DNA of 57,912 nt from UBA2093 sp044340485. GTDB taxonomy: Bacteria; Actinomycetota; Acidimicrobiia; Acidimicrobiales; Ilumatobacteraceae. Below the pieces are notes generated by a model, which worked only from the letters and a program-made list of their open reading frames with translations, was not told where the DNA came from and did not search any database. The stretch is from NCBI GenBank assembly GCA_044340485.1, contig JBIITN010000012.1, positions 1-57,912 of the forward strand. The letters are read 5' to 3'. This document shows positions 1-7,793 of this stretch, one piece after another (position 1 is the first letter of the stretch; the number at the start of each line of letters is the position of its first letter). The translations under genes were made by a program, and so were the position numbers.

Positions 1-303
1 AACACGCGATTCACGTTGGGCACAGCGTCGGGCGTATACCAAGAGCGTTACTGGCATGACCGCATGTTTGATGCAATCGAACGCATGAAGCCACTGGCTG
101 AGCAGGCTGGCCTCTCTCTAGCGCAGACGTCTGTTGCCTGGATCTTGCGTAACCCTGTGATCACCTCGCCCATCGTTGGTGCCAGCATCCCATCTCAGTT
201 AGATGATGCGATCGCAGCAGTCGACGTGGTCCTCGATGATGATCTCATGGCCAAACTGCATGAACTCACGTGGGAATTCCGCTTCGGCGACAACCAGCGC
301 TGA
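1..303 (+). CDS. Aldo/keto reductase, C-terminal part (cut by window start)
   Basis: Frame 1 is open from the first base to the TGA at 301-303, so the 5' part lies outside the window. The roughly 100 visible residues match the last third of NAD(P)H-dependent aldo/keto reductases. They include the helix with LAQTSVAWILRNPVITSPIVG, the segment before the cofactor phosphate site where these enzymes read S/TxPIxGA, and the closing helix with LDDDLMAKLHEL. The substrate cannot be told from this fragment. The next gene starts 50 bases on, after its own Shine-Dalgarno sequence. Confidence 0.85.
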   Translation, partial: NTRFTLGTASGVYQERYWHDRMFDAIERMKPLAEQAGLSLAQTSVAWILRNPVITSPIVGASIPSQLDDAIAAVDVVLDDDLMAKLHELTWEFRFGDNQR

Positions 304-352
304 CCTGTCGACACAGTCGCTAATCTCTGAGCATCAGACAAAAGGGGCTGTC

Positions 353-895
353 ATGACACGTGCAGAATTCAAGAGTTTCCAGGAATCCACCAAAGAAGAC
401 TGGGACAACATCATGGTGGCGATCAAAGACACTCAAGGTCTTGTCGCCGATCACATTCTGGAAAATCTCGAACACTTGCGGAATGATTTTGGTGGCTTCC
501 CCGTGAACCGTCTCGAACATTCACTGCAAACTGCGACGCGCGCGGAAAAAGATGGACGAGATGACGAGTACATCATCTGTGCTCTGCTCCACGACATTGG
601 TGACACACTTGCACCGTTTAACCATCCGTCTATCGCGGCCGGAATCTTGAAGCCGTTTGTGTCAGAGGCAAACCATTGGATGGTGGAACACCACGGCATT
701 TTCCAGGGCTACTACTTCTGGCATCACATCGGATTAGACCGCAACACCCGCGAACGATTCCGTGAGTCTCCATATTTTGATTACACAGAAGAGTTCTGCG
801 CAAAATACGACTCTCCTGCGTTCGATGCTGACTACAAGAGCAACCCGCTCGAGCACTACGAACCACTTATCCGTTCGTTTTTCGCACCACGCTGA
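353..895 (+). CDS. HD-domain metal-dependent protein
   Basis: 180 residues from an ATG preceded by AAAAGGGG; upstream in-frame ATGs lie inside the preceding gene. An HD-type metal site is visible: H56, the H80-D81 pair in LLHDIGD, and further histidines at 108, 113 and 114. A later stretch with KYDSPAFD lies near residue 150. An HD core followed by a Tyr/Asp-rich segment of this kind recalls the diiron oxygenase branch of the HD superfamily (PhnZ and myo-inositol oxygenase relatives). A simple phosphohydrolase remains possible and no substrate can be named. Nothing nearby belongs to phosphonate or inositol metabolism. Confidence 0.75.
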   Translation: MTRAEFKSFQESTKEDWDNIMVAIKDTQGLVADHILENLEHLRNDFGGFPVNRLEHSLQTATRAEKDGRDDEYIICALLHDIGDTLAPFNHPSIAAGILKPFVSEANHWMVEHHGIFQGYYFWHHIGLDRNTRERFRESPYFDYTEEFCAKYDSPAFDADYKSNPLEHYEPLIRSFFAPR

Positions 896-902
896 CGCGA
901 TA

Positions 903-908
903 TAGAAT
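903..908 (+). promoter_or_regulatory. -10 box TAGAAT of the TrpB2-type gene
   Basis: TAGAAT lies 6 bases before the ATG at 915 with no Shine-Dalgarno sequence between, fitting a leaderless start. Confidence 0.5.
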
Positions 909-914
909 TGCGGA

Positions 915-2285
915 ATGGCTTCAAAGGTTCCGCACAAGATTCTGCTCACTGAAGACGAAATGCCCACACAGTGGTACAACATCGTCGCCGACCTCCCCGC
1001 TCCTCCTCCGCCAGCTCTTCACCCCGGCACATTGCAACCAGCAGGACCAGAAGATTTTGCTCCATTGTTTCCAATGGCACTTATCGAACAAGAAGTGACC
1101 ACGCAACGTTACGTTGACATCCCCGGTGGTGTTCTCGACATCTATCGCTTGTGGCGTCCAAGCCCGTTGTTCCGTGCACATCGCCTCGAACAACTACTCG
1201 GCACGCCTGCACGTATTTATTACAAGTATGAAGGTGTCAGCCCTGCGGGTTCACACAAGCCAAACACCGCAGTTCCACAGGCGTATTACAACCATCAAGA
1301 AGGAATCACAAAACTCACCACCGAAACCGGTGCAGGTCAATGGGGTTCCTCTCTCGCATTTGCGACGGCGCAATACGGAATGGAATGCGAAGTGTGGCAG
1401 GTTGCCGCGTCGTATCGTCAAAAGCCCTACCGTCGCACGATGATGGAAGTGTGGGGTGCAAAAGTGCACTCAAGCCCATCATCAATAACCGATTACGGTC
1501 GCCAACTACTTGCGGAAAATCCTGATCATCCCGGAAGTTTGGGAATTGCCATTTCTGAAGCTGTTGCAATGGCAGTTGCAGATCCCAACACTCGTTATGC
1601 ATTAGGCAGCGTGTTGAACCACGTGTTGATGCACCAAACAATCATCGGCGAAGAAGCGATACTGCAACTTGCAAAGATCGGCGAAACACCCGATCTGTTG
1701 GTGGGATGCACCGGTGGCGGGTCCAACTTTGGCGGTCTTGCATTCCCATTCTTGCGCGAGAAGTTGGCGGGCAAGATGAACCCAACTATTCGTTGTGTTG
1801 AACCAGCAGCGTGTCCAAGTTTGACCAAGGGTGAATACCGATACGACTTTGGCGATACCGCTGGCATGACGCCACTTATGAAGATGCACACGTTGGGACA
1901 TGGTTTCATTCCTGATGAAATTCATGCCGGTGGTCTTCGCTATCACGGCATGTCACCGCTCGTGTCACACATCTACGAGCTTGGTTTGGTTGAAGCAATT
2001 TCCATTCCACAACTGGAATGTTTTGCCGGGGCCCTGCAGTTTGCTCGTACCGAAGGAATTGTTCCTGCGCCAGAGCCCACGCATGCAATCGCAGCTGCGA
2101 TTCGTGAAGCGCTTGCATGCAAAGAAACTGGCGAAGAAAAGGTGATTCTCACCGCCCTGTGCGGACATGGCCACCTTGACCTTGCTTCGTATGAGAAGTA
2201 CTTGACGGGGCAAATGGTTGATCTCGACTTGAGCGATGAAGCTATTGCGAAGGCAATGGAGCAAGTACCTCACGTCGGCAACTGA
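915..2285 (+). CDS. trpB: TrpB2-type tryptophan synthase beta chain
   Basis: 456 residues. It matches the TrpB2 branch of fold-type II PLP enzymes, which condense indole with serine. The PLP lysine is K115 in GSHKPNTA, and the glycine-rich phosphate loop GGGSNFGG is near residue 270. The N-terminal extension of about 70 residues and the segment IPGGVLDIYRLWRPSPL are features of TrpB2 rather than TrpB1. No trpA or other trp gene is adjacent, as is usual for TrpB2, which often acts as a salvage or stand-alone enzyme. The upstream TAGAAT box supports this start. Confidence 0.92.
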   Translation: MASKVPHKILLTEDEMPTQWYNIVADLPAPPPPALHPGTLQPAGPEDFAPLFPMALIEQEVTTQRYVDIPGGVLDIYRLWRPSPLFRAHRLEQLLGTPARIYYKYEGVSPAGSHKPNTAVPQAYYNHQEGITKLTTETGAGQWGSSLAFATAQYGMECEVWQVAASYRQKPYRRTMMEVWGAKVHSSPSSITDYGRQLLAENPDHPGSLGIAISEAVAMAVADPNTRYALGSVLNHVLMHQTIIGEEAILQLAKIGETPDLLVGCTGGGSNFGGLAFPFLREKLAGKMNPTIRCVEPAACPSLTKGEYRYDFGDTAGMTPLMKMHTLGHGFIPDEIHAGGLRYHGMSPLVSHIYELGLVEAISIPQLECFAGALQFARTEGIVPAPEPTHAIAAAIREALACKETGEEKVILTALCGHGHLDLASYEKYLTGQMVDLDLSDEAIAKAMEQVPHVGN

Positions 2286-2326
2286 AACACAGGACCCCCT
2301 CACCGCCCTATCCCACACCCTCCTGA

Positions 2327-2332
2327 TACTTT
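2327..2332 (+). promoter_or_regulatory. -10 box TACTTT of rmuC
   Basis: TACTTT is 6 bases before the ATG at 2339; no ribosome binding site intervenes. Confidence 0.5.
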
Positions 2333-2338
2333 GCGAGC

Positions 2339-3565
2339 ATGGAAATTGCCTTGCTTGCCGTTGTTGTCGCGTTGGTTGTTATCGTCGCGGCCTTGCTCTA
2401 CCGGCAGCAATCTGCTGGTGGTGCACTTGGATCAGGAGTCGGCACGCAAGCCCCTGGCATCGATACTGCAGCACTTCGCGAGGATCTCTCTCGGGAATTG
2501 AGCCATACGGTAAACGCCACCGTGGCGCACACGGTCAACCAAGCAATGGCTCAGTTGAGTGAACGCGCCCGGGCAGATCGTGAAGAGTCCATCAAGATCG
2601 CGGCCGAGAGCATCGCCAAATCTGGTGGTGAACAACTCGGTACACGGGCCGAGGTCATTGACACCACTCTCCAAAACCTTTCAGCACAAATGGGGCAACG
2701 ACTTGATGCCCTGAATGCCGAACTCAACCAACTACGCCAGATCAACAACACTCAATACGACAGTGTTGGCAAAGCTGTTGAAGCACTTGCGCGGCGCACC
2801 GACAACCTCAACGAGATTCTGTCCAGCTCACAAAAGCGCGGCCAGTGGGGTGAGCGCGTAGTGGAAGATATGTTGCGGGCGGCTGGCTTTATCGAAAATG
2901 TCAACTACAGCAAGCAAGACACCAATATTGTTGGCGGACGACCCGACTACAAATTTATGATGCCGCCCAATCGCGTGTTATTTATGGACGTGAAATTCCC
3001 GCTCGACCGTTACGCAGCACATTTCTCTGCAGAAACCGATGCTCTTCGTGACCAGTCTAAAACTGAATTTGTGAAGGCAGTCAAAGGCCACATTGATGCG
3101 CTGGCAAAACGGGACTACATCAACAATGCAAAAGAAGAAGCCCTCGATTACGTGCTGATGTTTCTTCCCAACGAGAGCATCAGTGGTTTTGTGCACGAAG
3201 CCGACCCGAAACTCATTGACTATGCACTGAACAACAAGGTTGTTCTCTGTTCCCCACTGTCTCTCTATTCATTTCTTGTAGTCGTCCGACAAGCCACCGA
3301 CAGTTTTCACACTGAGCAGACGGCTGCATCAATCATGCAACAGATCAACAAGTTTCATGGTGAATGGGACAAGTATCTCAAAGCAGTCGATGATGTTAAA
3401 GACACATTCGACAAACTCAATCACAAGATCGACGACATCAGCACCGGCGGAACACGATTTAAGAAACTATCTGTCCCGATTCGCGAGATTGAGAAAATGC
3501 GAACTAAACAGGGCATCCCAGAACTTGTCGATAACGATGTGGAATTTTTCGATCTCGACGACTAA
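2339..3565 (+). CDS. rmuC: DNA recombination protein RmuC
   Basis: 408 residues. One N-terminal membrane helix (about residues 2-20) is followed by a long coiled coil (about 35-150), then the RmuC nuclease-like domain with SSQKRGQWGERVVEDML and FMDVKFPLDRY. That is the standard architecture of RmuC, a membrane-anchored protein that limits inversions and rearrangements at short inverted repeats. The C-terminal tail is acidic. The gene is convergent with the TetR gene, 6 bases away. Confidence 0.93.
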   Translation: MEIALLAVVVALVVIVAALLYRQQSAGGALGSGVGTQAPGIDTAALREDLSRELSHTVNATVAHTVNQAMAQLSERARADREESIKIAAESIAKSGGEQLGTRAEVIDTTLQNLSAQMGQRLDALNAELNQLRQINNTQYDSVGKAVEALARRTDNLNEILSSSQKRGQWGERVVEDMLRAAGFIENVNYSKQDTNIVGGRPDYKFMMPPNRVLFMDVKFPLDRYAAHFSAETDALRDQSKTEFVKAVKGHIDALAKRDYINNAKEEALDYVLMFLPNESISGFVHEADPKLIDYALNNKVVLCSPLSLYSFLVVVRQATDSFHTEQTAASIMQQINKFHGEWDKYLKAVDDVKDTFDKLNHKIDDISTGGTRFKKLSVPIREIEKMRTKQGIPELVDNDVEFFDLDD

Positions 3566-3571
3566 TGCGTC

Positions 3572-4183
3572 TTAGTCGATCATCAAGATTTTTTTCAAGA
3601 ACGCACGAAATTGTTTGTCGTTTATTTTTCCATCTTGAACTAAATCGTTGCTCGTAAGAACGAGACCAAGCGAACACCACAGCAATACAAGAGCATCAAG
3701 GTCGCCATCAGTGCTCAGACCAAGATGTCGTCGTACATCGATAAGCAGAGCCTTCACAACATTGTGATAGCGCTGAGTTTCTTCGGCAAGAAAATTTCTT
3801 AGTTCATCATCGCCGACGCTTGCAGCAAGTGATTGCACGCGTAACCAACGAGCCATATTCGCAAAGTCTGACTCCGGAGATGGGATTCGAGCAAGAATCG
3901 CGTCGATATCTCGTGTAGTGGTTTGACTCAATTCGATTCGTAATGTTTCCCATTGGTCAATGTGGTGGAGAACAATGCGACTTAGCACTGCTTTGATTAA
4001 ACCGTTTCGGTCAAGAAAGTGGCGGTAAATCAACGACACAGCACAATCTGCTTTGTCGGAAACATCGACTATTCGAAAACCGACTACTCCGTGAGCAACG
4101 ATCTCTTCGAGTGCAGCCTGCAGAATTCGCTCGCGCTTGCTATCACCCAACTTGCGCGTATCAGAATTCTGAAGGTAAGTCAC
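3572..4183 (-). CDS. TetR/AcrR-family transcriptional regulator
   Basis: 203 residues starting at GTG. The N-terminal helix-turn-helix (about residues 17-62) contains RERILQAALEEIVAHGVVGF and SLIYRHF, the TetR signature ending in the recognition helix. The C-terminal ligand-binding part is helical and not diagnostic. The protein lacks the look of the mycofactocin regulator MftR and lies 13 kb from that cluster, so I do not link them. Possible targets are its own promoter, the adjacent gap (4184-4583) and the acyl-CoA dehydrogenase beyond it. Confidence 0.88.
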   Translation of the reverse strand: MTYLQNSDTRKLGDSKRERILQAALEEIVAHGVVGFRIVDVSDKADCAVSLIYRHFLDRNGLIKAVLSRIVLHHIDQWETLRIELSQTTTRDIDAILARIPSPESDFANMARWLRVQSLAASVGDDELRNFLAEETQRYHNVVKALLIDVRRHLGLSTDGDLDALVLLWCSLGLVLTSNDLVQDGKINDKQFRAFLKKILMID

Positions 4184-4189
4184 GGGTTC

Positions 4190-4195
4190 ACTGTA
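4190..4195 (-). promoter_or_regulatory. -10 box TACAGT of the TetR gene
   Basis: On the minus strand TACAGT is followed by GAACCC and then the GTG start at 4183, a leaderless arrangement. Confidence 0.5.
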
Positions 4196-4237
4196 TTGCT
4201 GTCTGAGTCAATGAATAGATCTTTAACCGAGGAGAAA

Positions 4238-4297
4238 ATGCACACCGAGAGCGAAATTGGTATTAAAAAAATTAGCACTTCAGTCGTTGACCGTTAA
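4238..4297 (+). CDS. Possible 19-residue ORF with strong ribosome site (doubtful)
   Basis: ATG preceded by GAGGAGAAA, the best Shine-Dalgarno in this part of the window, opens a frame of only 19 codons: MHTESEIGIKKISTSVVDR. A run of seven A (4265-4271) sits inside it. Removing one A would join the first eleven residues to the neighbouring frame and give a 35-residue product ending at 4346. It may be a real mini-gene, a frameshifted one or a chance ORF. Confidence 0.25.
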   Translation: MHTESEIGIKKISTSVVDR

Positions 4298-4346
4298 AAC
4301 CGTCGAGGAGCTTGTTACAGGAAGCACTGTTGTCTTTGAATCATGA
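4257..4346 (+). CDS. Possible 29-residue peptide ORF, leader-like (doubtful)
   Basis: Open from a TTG at 4257, it encodes MVLKKLALQSLTVKTVEEL followed by VTGSTVVFES. The K-L-x-L-x-x-L-x-V-x-x-V-E-E-L-V-x-G pattern resembles leader regions of ribosomally made modified peptides, with a very short tail after the Gly. No modification enzyme lies next to it, so this is a resemblance only. Confidence 0.2.
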   Translation: MVLKKLALQSLTVKTVEELVTGSTVVFES

Positions 4347-4583
4347 GCCATCATCATCGTCGTTGTTATCGCTCCCACGAGTGAACGCACTGATTAACAA
4401 TGACATCGTCCGGACTTAGTAACGAACTATAAAAACTTTTTGATGAACGAAGACATTGCTGGTGTTGATGAATTATTTGCCTGGCACTCGGCAACCCTAT
4501 GAGCGACACCGTTGCAAACAAATCAGATCTTTACAAAGATTTTTCAAACGAAGAAGAGTAAGAAGAATTTAGTTGGAGAAGCT

Positions 4584-5798
4584 TTATTCGATGCGCAAGC
4601 CGGAGATCGCACGAGCAATTACCAGTTGCTGAATCTCTGAGGTGCCCTCGAAGATGGTGTGAATCTTCGCATCGCGGTGCATGCGTTCTACGTGGTACTC
4701 ACGCGTGTAGCCGTATCCACCAAGAATCTGAATTGCTTCTTCAGTGACTTTTACTGCCATCTCAGATGCGTAGTACTTACTCATTGAGCCTTCAGCGTTT
4801 TTGTAGCCACCATTGCGACCGAGCCATGATGCACGCCAAATCAATAAACGCGCTGCATCAATTTGCGTAATCATGTTTGCAAGCTTGAACGCAATTGCTT
4901 GATTCATAATGATCGGCTTGCCGAAAGCAACACGTTCTTTGGCGTAATCAAGTGCGATTTCATAGGCAGCGCGTGCAATACCCAGTGCTTGAGCACCTAC
5001 CGCCGGACGTGTTGCTTCAAACGTTTTCATGGCTGGCTGCGCTTCACCAGTGCGACCCACTTCGCGTGCACGCGCCAGTTTTGCGTCGAGTTTTTCTTTG
5101 CCACCTAACAAACAACTACCTGGGACACGCACATCATCAAGTACCACTTCTGATGTGTGTGATGCCTTAATGCCATGCTTTGTGTACTTCTGTCCCATGC
5201 TCAAACCTTTTGTATTTGGCGGGATAACAAATGACGCTTGACCACGACCCTTCAACTCGGGATCAACAGCAGCAACAACAACGTGCACATTTGCGATACC
5301 GCCGTTTGTGATCCACGCTTTTGTGCCGTTGATTACCCATTCGTCTTTTGCTTCGTCATACACGGCACGCGTACGAAGCGATGACACGTCAGAACCAGCA
5401 TCGGGTTCACTGACGCAGAACGCGCCGAGTTTTACATCGTCAGCTGTTCCATAACACTGCGGTACCCATTCCATCATTTGCTCTGGCGTTCCGTTACCTG
5501 CAATACCTGCTGCTGCAAGGCCTGATCCCATGATCGCCATACCGATACCTGCATCGCCCCAAAACAATTCTTCAATCGTGACGGGCATGGTGAGACCAGT
5601 GGGGTCGTTCATGTTGTTCATGAGAAACTCCCAGCCGTACAAACCAATCTTTGCAGCCTCTTGCACGATCGGCCACGGGAACTCTTCGCGCTCGTCCCAC
5701 TCTTGGGCATTCGGGCGAATCATGTCGCGAGAGAAATTGTGGACCCATTCCTGTAACTGCAGTTGGTCATCATTGAGGTGGAGGGAAAATTCAGCCAT
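4584..5798 (-). CDS. Acyl-CoA dehydrogenase
   Basis: 404 residues. It is an FAD-dependent enzyme that introduces the alpha-beta double bond in acyl-CoA. Family marks include GAFCVSEPDAGSDVSSLRT (flavin and substrate contact), WITNGG, and the C-terminal IFEGTSEIQ, where E384 occupies the place of the catalytic glutamate of medium-chain enzymes. The second flavin motif QILGGYGYTREY is present. It stands alone, so chain-length preference and electron acceptor are unknown. The start is supported by a TAACTT box 6 bases upstream. Confidence 0.92.
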   Translation of the reverse strand: MAEFSLHLNDDQLQLQEWVHNFSRDMIRPNAQEWDEREEFPWPIVQEAAKIGLYGWEFLMNNMNDPTGLTMPVTIEELFWGDAGIGMAIMGSGLAAAGIAGNGTPEQMMEWVPQCYGTADDVKLGAFCVSEPDAGSDVSSLRTRAVYDEAKDEWVINGTKAWITNGGIANVHVVVAAVDPELKGRGQASFVIPPNTKGLSMGQKYTKHGIKASHTSEVVLDDVRVPGSCLLGGKEKLDAKLARAREVGRTGEAQPAMKTFEATRPAVGAQALGIARAAYEIALDYAKERVAFGKPIIMNQAIAFKLANMITQIDAARLLIWRASWLGRNGGYKNAEGSMSKYYASEMAVKVTEEAIQILGGYGYTREYHVERMHRDAKIHTIFEGTSEIQQLVIARAISGLRIE

Positions 5799-5804
5799 GG
5801 CGAC

Positions 5805-5810
5805 AAGTTA
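5805..5810 (-). promoter_or_regulatory. -10 box TAACTT of the acyl-CoA dehydrogenase
   Basis: Minus strand TAACTT, then GTCGCC, then the ATG at 5798; no Shine-Dalgarno sequence. Confidence 0.5.
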
Positions 5811-5927
5811 CTAGCGGGTAAGGGCTTACCAAAACGTGCTTGGTGGACCCACATGCATCGAGATGAAGGCCCCTGATTTCGGGGCATGAGACCCCTCTGG
5901 CCCGCCGTGGGAGAAAGGTGATGTACC

Positions 5928-6617
5928 GTGACGATGAATGAGGAACGACGCTATGCCCTTCACGAACGCCTCGAAACAGTGCTTGGGGCCACAGAGGCCA
6001 ACACCCTGATGGAACACCTGCCACCCACCACGTGGAACGACCTGGTTCGTCAGCGAGACATCGACTCAATGCGAATTGCGATGGGAAGTGACATGGAGCG
6101 ACTCCGCGGTGATCTCCGCGGAGAAATGGCAAACCTCAGCAGCGAACTCCGCGGAGAAATGGCCGAACTACGCAGCGAACTCCGCGGAGAAATGGCAAAC
6201 CTCAGCAGCGAACTCCGCGGAGAAATGGCCGAACTACGCAGCGAACTTCGCGGAGAAATGGCCGAACTACGCAGCGAACTCCGCGGAGAAATGGCAAACC
6301 TCAGCAGCGAACTCCGCGGAGAAATGGCCGAACTACGCAGCGAACTTCGCGGAGAAATGGCCGAACTACGCAGCGAACTCCGCGGAGAAATGGCCGAACT
6401 ACGCAGCGAACTCCGCGGAGAAATGGCCGAACTACGCAGTGAGATGACGGGATTGCGCTTGGAGATGCACCACGAAATTGCGCAACTTCGATCTGAAATT
6501 ACTCATGAAATGGACAAGCGCTTTTCGAAGCAACTGTGGCAGCTCATTACAACTTCAATCGGTTTGCAAGCGATGACCATTGCCGCCGTGGGCATCATGT
6601 TCGCCAACATGAATTAG
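5928..6617 (+). CDS. Membrane-anchored coiled-coil protein with 11-residue repeats
   Basis: 229 residues from a GTG placed 9 bases after GAGAAAGG; an ATG two codons later is the alternative. The N-terminus (about residues 5-50, with LMEHLPPTTWNDLV) resembles the short head seen on small actinobacterial coiled-coil proteins of the DUF1640 kind. Ten copies of an 11-residue unit (LRGEMAELRSE or LRGEMANLSSE) follow from residue 63 to 172. A single hydrophobic helix then lies near the C-terminus (about 204-225). The hendecad spacing fits a continuous, slightly right-handed coiled coil projecting from the membrane. The function is unknown. Its last 63 bases overlap the 3' end of the convergent MFS gene. 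Confidence 0.75.
   Translation: MTMNEERRYALHERLETVLGATEANTLMEHLPPTTWNDLVRQRDIDSMRIAMGSDMERLRGDLRGEMANLSSELRGEMAELRSELRGEMANLSSELRGEMAELRSELRGEMAELRSELRGEMANLSSELRGEMAELRSELRGEMAELRSELRGEMAELRSELRGEMAELRSEMTGLRLEMHHEIAQLRSEITHEMDKRFSKQLWQLITTSIGLQAMTIAAVGIMFANMN
6114..6443 (+). repeat. Ten in-frame tandem repeats of 33 bases
   Basis: Ten units of 33 bases encode the coiled coil. Two unit types alternate as A B A B B A B B B B (A encodes ANLSS, B encodes AELRS). Copies are almost identical even at silent sites; the main variant is CTTCGCGGAG for CTCCGCGGAG. That 10-base sequence is a perfect palindrome present in nearly every unit. Confidence 0.95.
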
Positions 6618-7793
6618 TGGTTGACGCTTGTGCGTATCAATCACTAACAAAACAGCAATTGCTGTCAGTACGCCGCCCACCATGTAGGGCGCACCATAGC
6701 CAACGTGATCAAATAACAATCCTGCAACGATAGGTCCAATAATTCGCGCAAGCGCACCAGCACTTTGCTGATAGCCAAGTGCCTCTCCTCTGCGATCAGC
6801 AGGCGCCGCTTGTGCGACCAACGTCGTCAACGAAGGACTTGTGATTCCTTGTCCAAAGGAAAGCAGAAGCAGCGACGTAATGAGAACCGCCCATACCGTG
6901 GCAAACGACAACAACATGAGTCCGCCACCCACAATAAACATTCCCATCACAAGAACTGTGCGCGATCCAAATTTGCGAGTGATTGGTCCAATCAATCCGG
7001 CTTGCACTGCAACCAAGGTTAAACCAACAATGAGGAACACAGCTGCTGTAGAACCTTCAGTGAGATCAAATCGGCGTTCACCAAATAACGAAAATGTTGA
7101 TTCAAATCCTGCGAACGCCATCACCGCAATAAAGCCCACGATTGCATAACGAACTAATAACGGTGAACGCGCTTCTTTCGCATTGCTTGAGACTGGGGTG
7201 TGAATGTGAACTTCAGTCTTTGTTTCCGGTAGACGAATAAAAGCAGCAATGGCATTGATCGCCGCGACAACTCCGGCAACATAAAACGGAACATGCGGCC
7301 CGCCAAGCGCGGCCAATCCACCAACAGCTGGACCTAGTACAAATCCCACACCAAACGCTGCACCCAACAAGCCGAGTAATCGAGCTCGTTGATCCGGTGG
7401 TGCGATGTCGGTAATTGCCCCTTGTGCCACCGCGACACTTGCACCAGACGCACCGTCAATTAAACGACCCAAAAAGAGGAGCCACAGTGCTCCTGCAGCG
7501 CCTGTAACAAACGAGCCGATCGATGTTCCAATCAGCGAAATGATGATCACCGGTTTACGACCGATGCGATCAGACAAGCGTCCTAAAACAGGCGAAAAGA
7601 CAAATTGCGCAAGCGAATACGATGCAAATAACAGGCCTACCTGTAAACCATTCGCCCCGAATCGCTCCGCGTATCGGCCCAAAATGGGCGCAACAATTCC
7701 AAAACCAATGAGGTCAAGGGCAACGGTTGTCCAAATTGGCCAGAAACCCTTTGGTAGTGGAACGCGTTCACGCTTCGGAAGTGAATCAGCCAC
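6555..7793 (-). CDS. MFS transporter
   Basis: 412 residues with about 12 hydrophobic segments. It has the MFS loop 2-3 motif GRLSDRIGRKPVIIIS and a matching pattern in the second half, as in the TetA/MdtG-like drug:H+ antiporter group. The likely role is export of a small hydrophobic or drug-like compound; the substrate is unknown. It is probably co-transcribed with cysS, because its ATG overlaps the end of cysS by 8 bases. Its 3' end runs 63 bases into the convergent coiled-coil gene. Confidence 0.9.
   Translation of the reverse strand: MADSLPKRERVPLPKGFWPIWTTVALDLIGFGIVAPILGRYAERFGANGLQVGLLFASYSLAQFVFSPVLGRLSDRIGRKPVIIISLIGTSIGSFVTGAAGALWLLFLGRLIDGASGASVAVAQGAITDIAPPDQRARLLGLLGAAFGVGFVLGPAVGGLAALGGPHVPFYVAGVVAAINAIAAFIRLPETKTEVHIHTPVSSNAKEARSPLLVRYAIVGFIAVMAFAGFESTFSLFGERRFDLTEGSTAAVFLIVGLTLVAVQAGLIGPITRKFGSRTVLVMGMFIVGGGLMLLSFATVWAVLITSLLLLSFGQGITSPSLTTLVAQAAPADRRGEALGYQQSAGALARIIGPIVAGLLFDHVGYGAPYMVGGVLTAIAVLLVIDTHKRQPLIHVGEHDAHGGNGHRLQTD

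Larger units (their letters stand above)
4184..4583. other. Gene-poor 400-base gap with tiny ORFs
   Basis: The only stretch over 300 bases without a recognisable gene. It is more AT-rich than its neighbours. The plus strand carries a chain of very short ORFs linked by ATGA or GTGA overlaps: 4257-4346, 4343-4384, 4381-4419, 4443-4502 and 4499-4561. There is also an isolated ORF with a strong Shine-Dalgarno sequence at 4238-4297. This could be a decayed gene, a set of small peptides, or chance. Confidence 0.4.

Noticed and set aside
3572..4183. The TetR gene as the mycofactocin regulator MftR
   Set aside because: Its helix-turn-helix region does not resemble MftR and it lies 13 kb from the cluster with unrelated genes between.
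5851..5910. Hairpin GCCCC/GGGGC before the coiled-coil gene as a terminator or riboswitch
   Set aside because: The stem is only about five pairs with no U-tract and no conserved riboswitch core; too weak to call.
6076..6447. CRISPR-like array or a second repeat protein in another frame over the 33-base repeats
   Set aside because: Units are contiguous with no unique spacers, and the other-frame product (SAEKWPNYAAN-type repeats) is a by-product of the real coding repeats.
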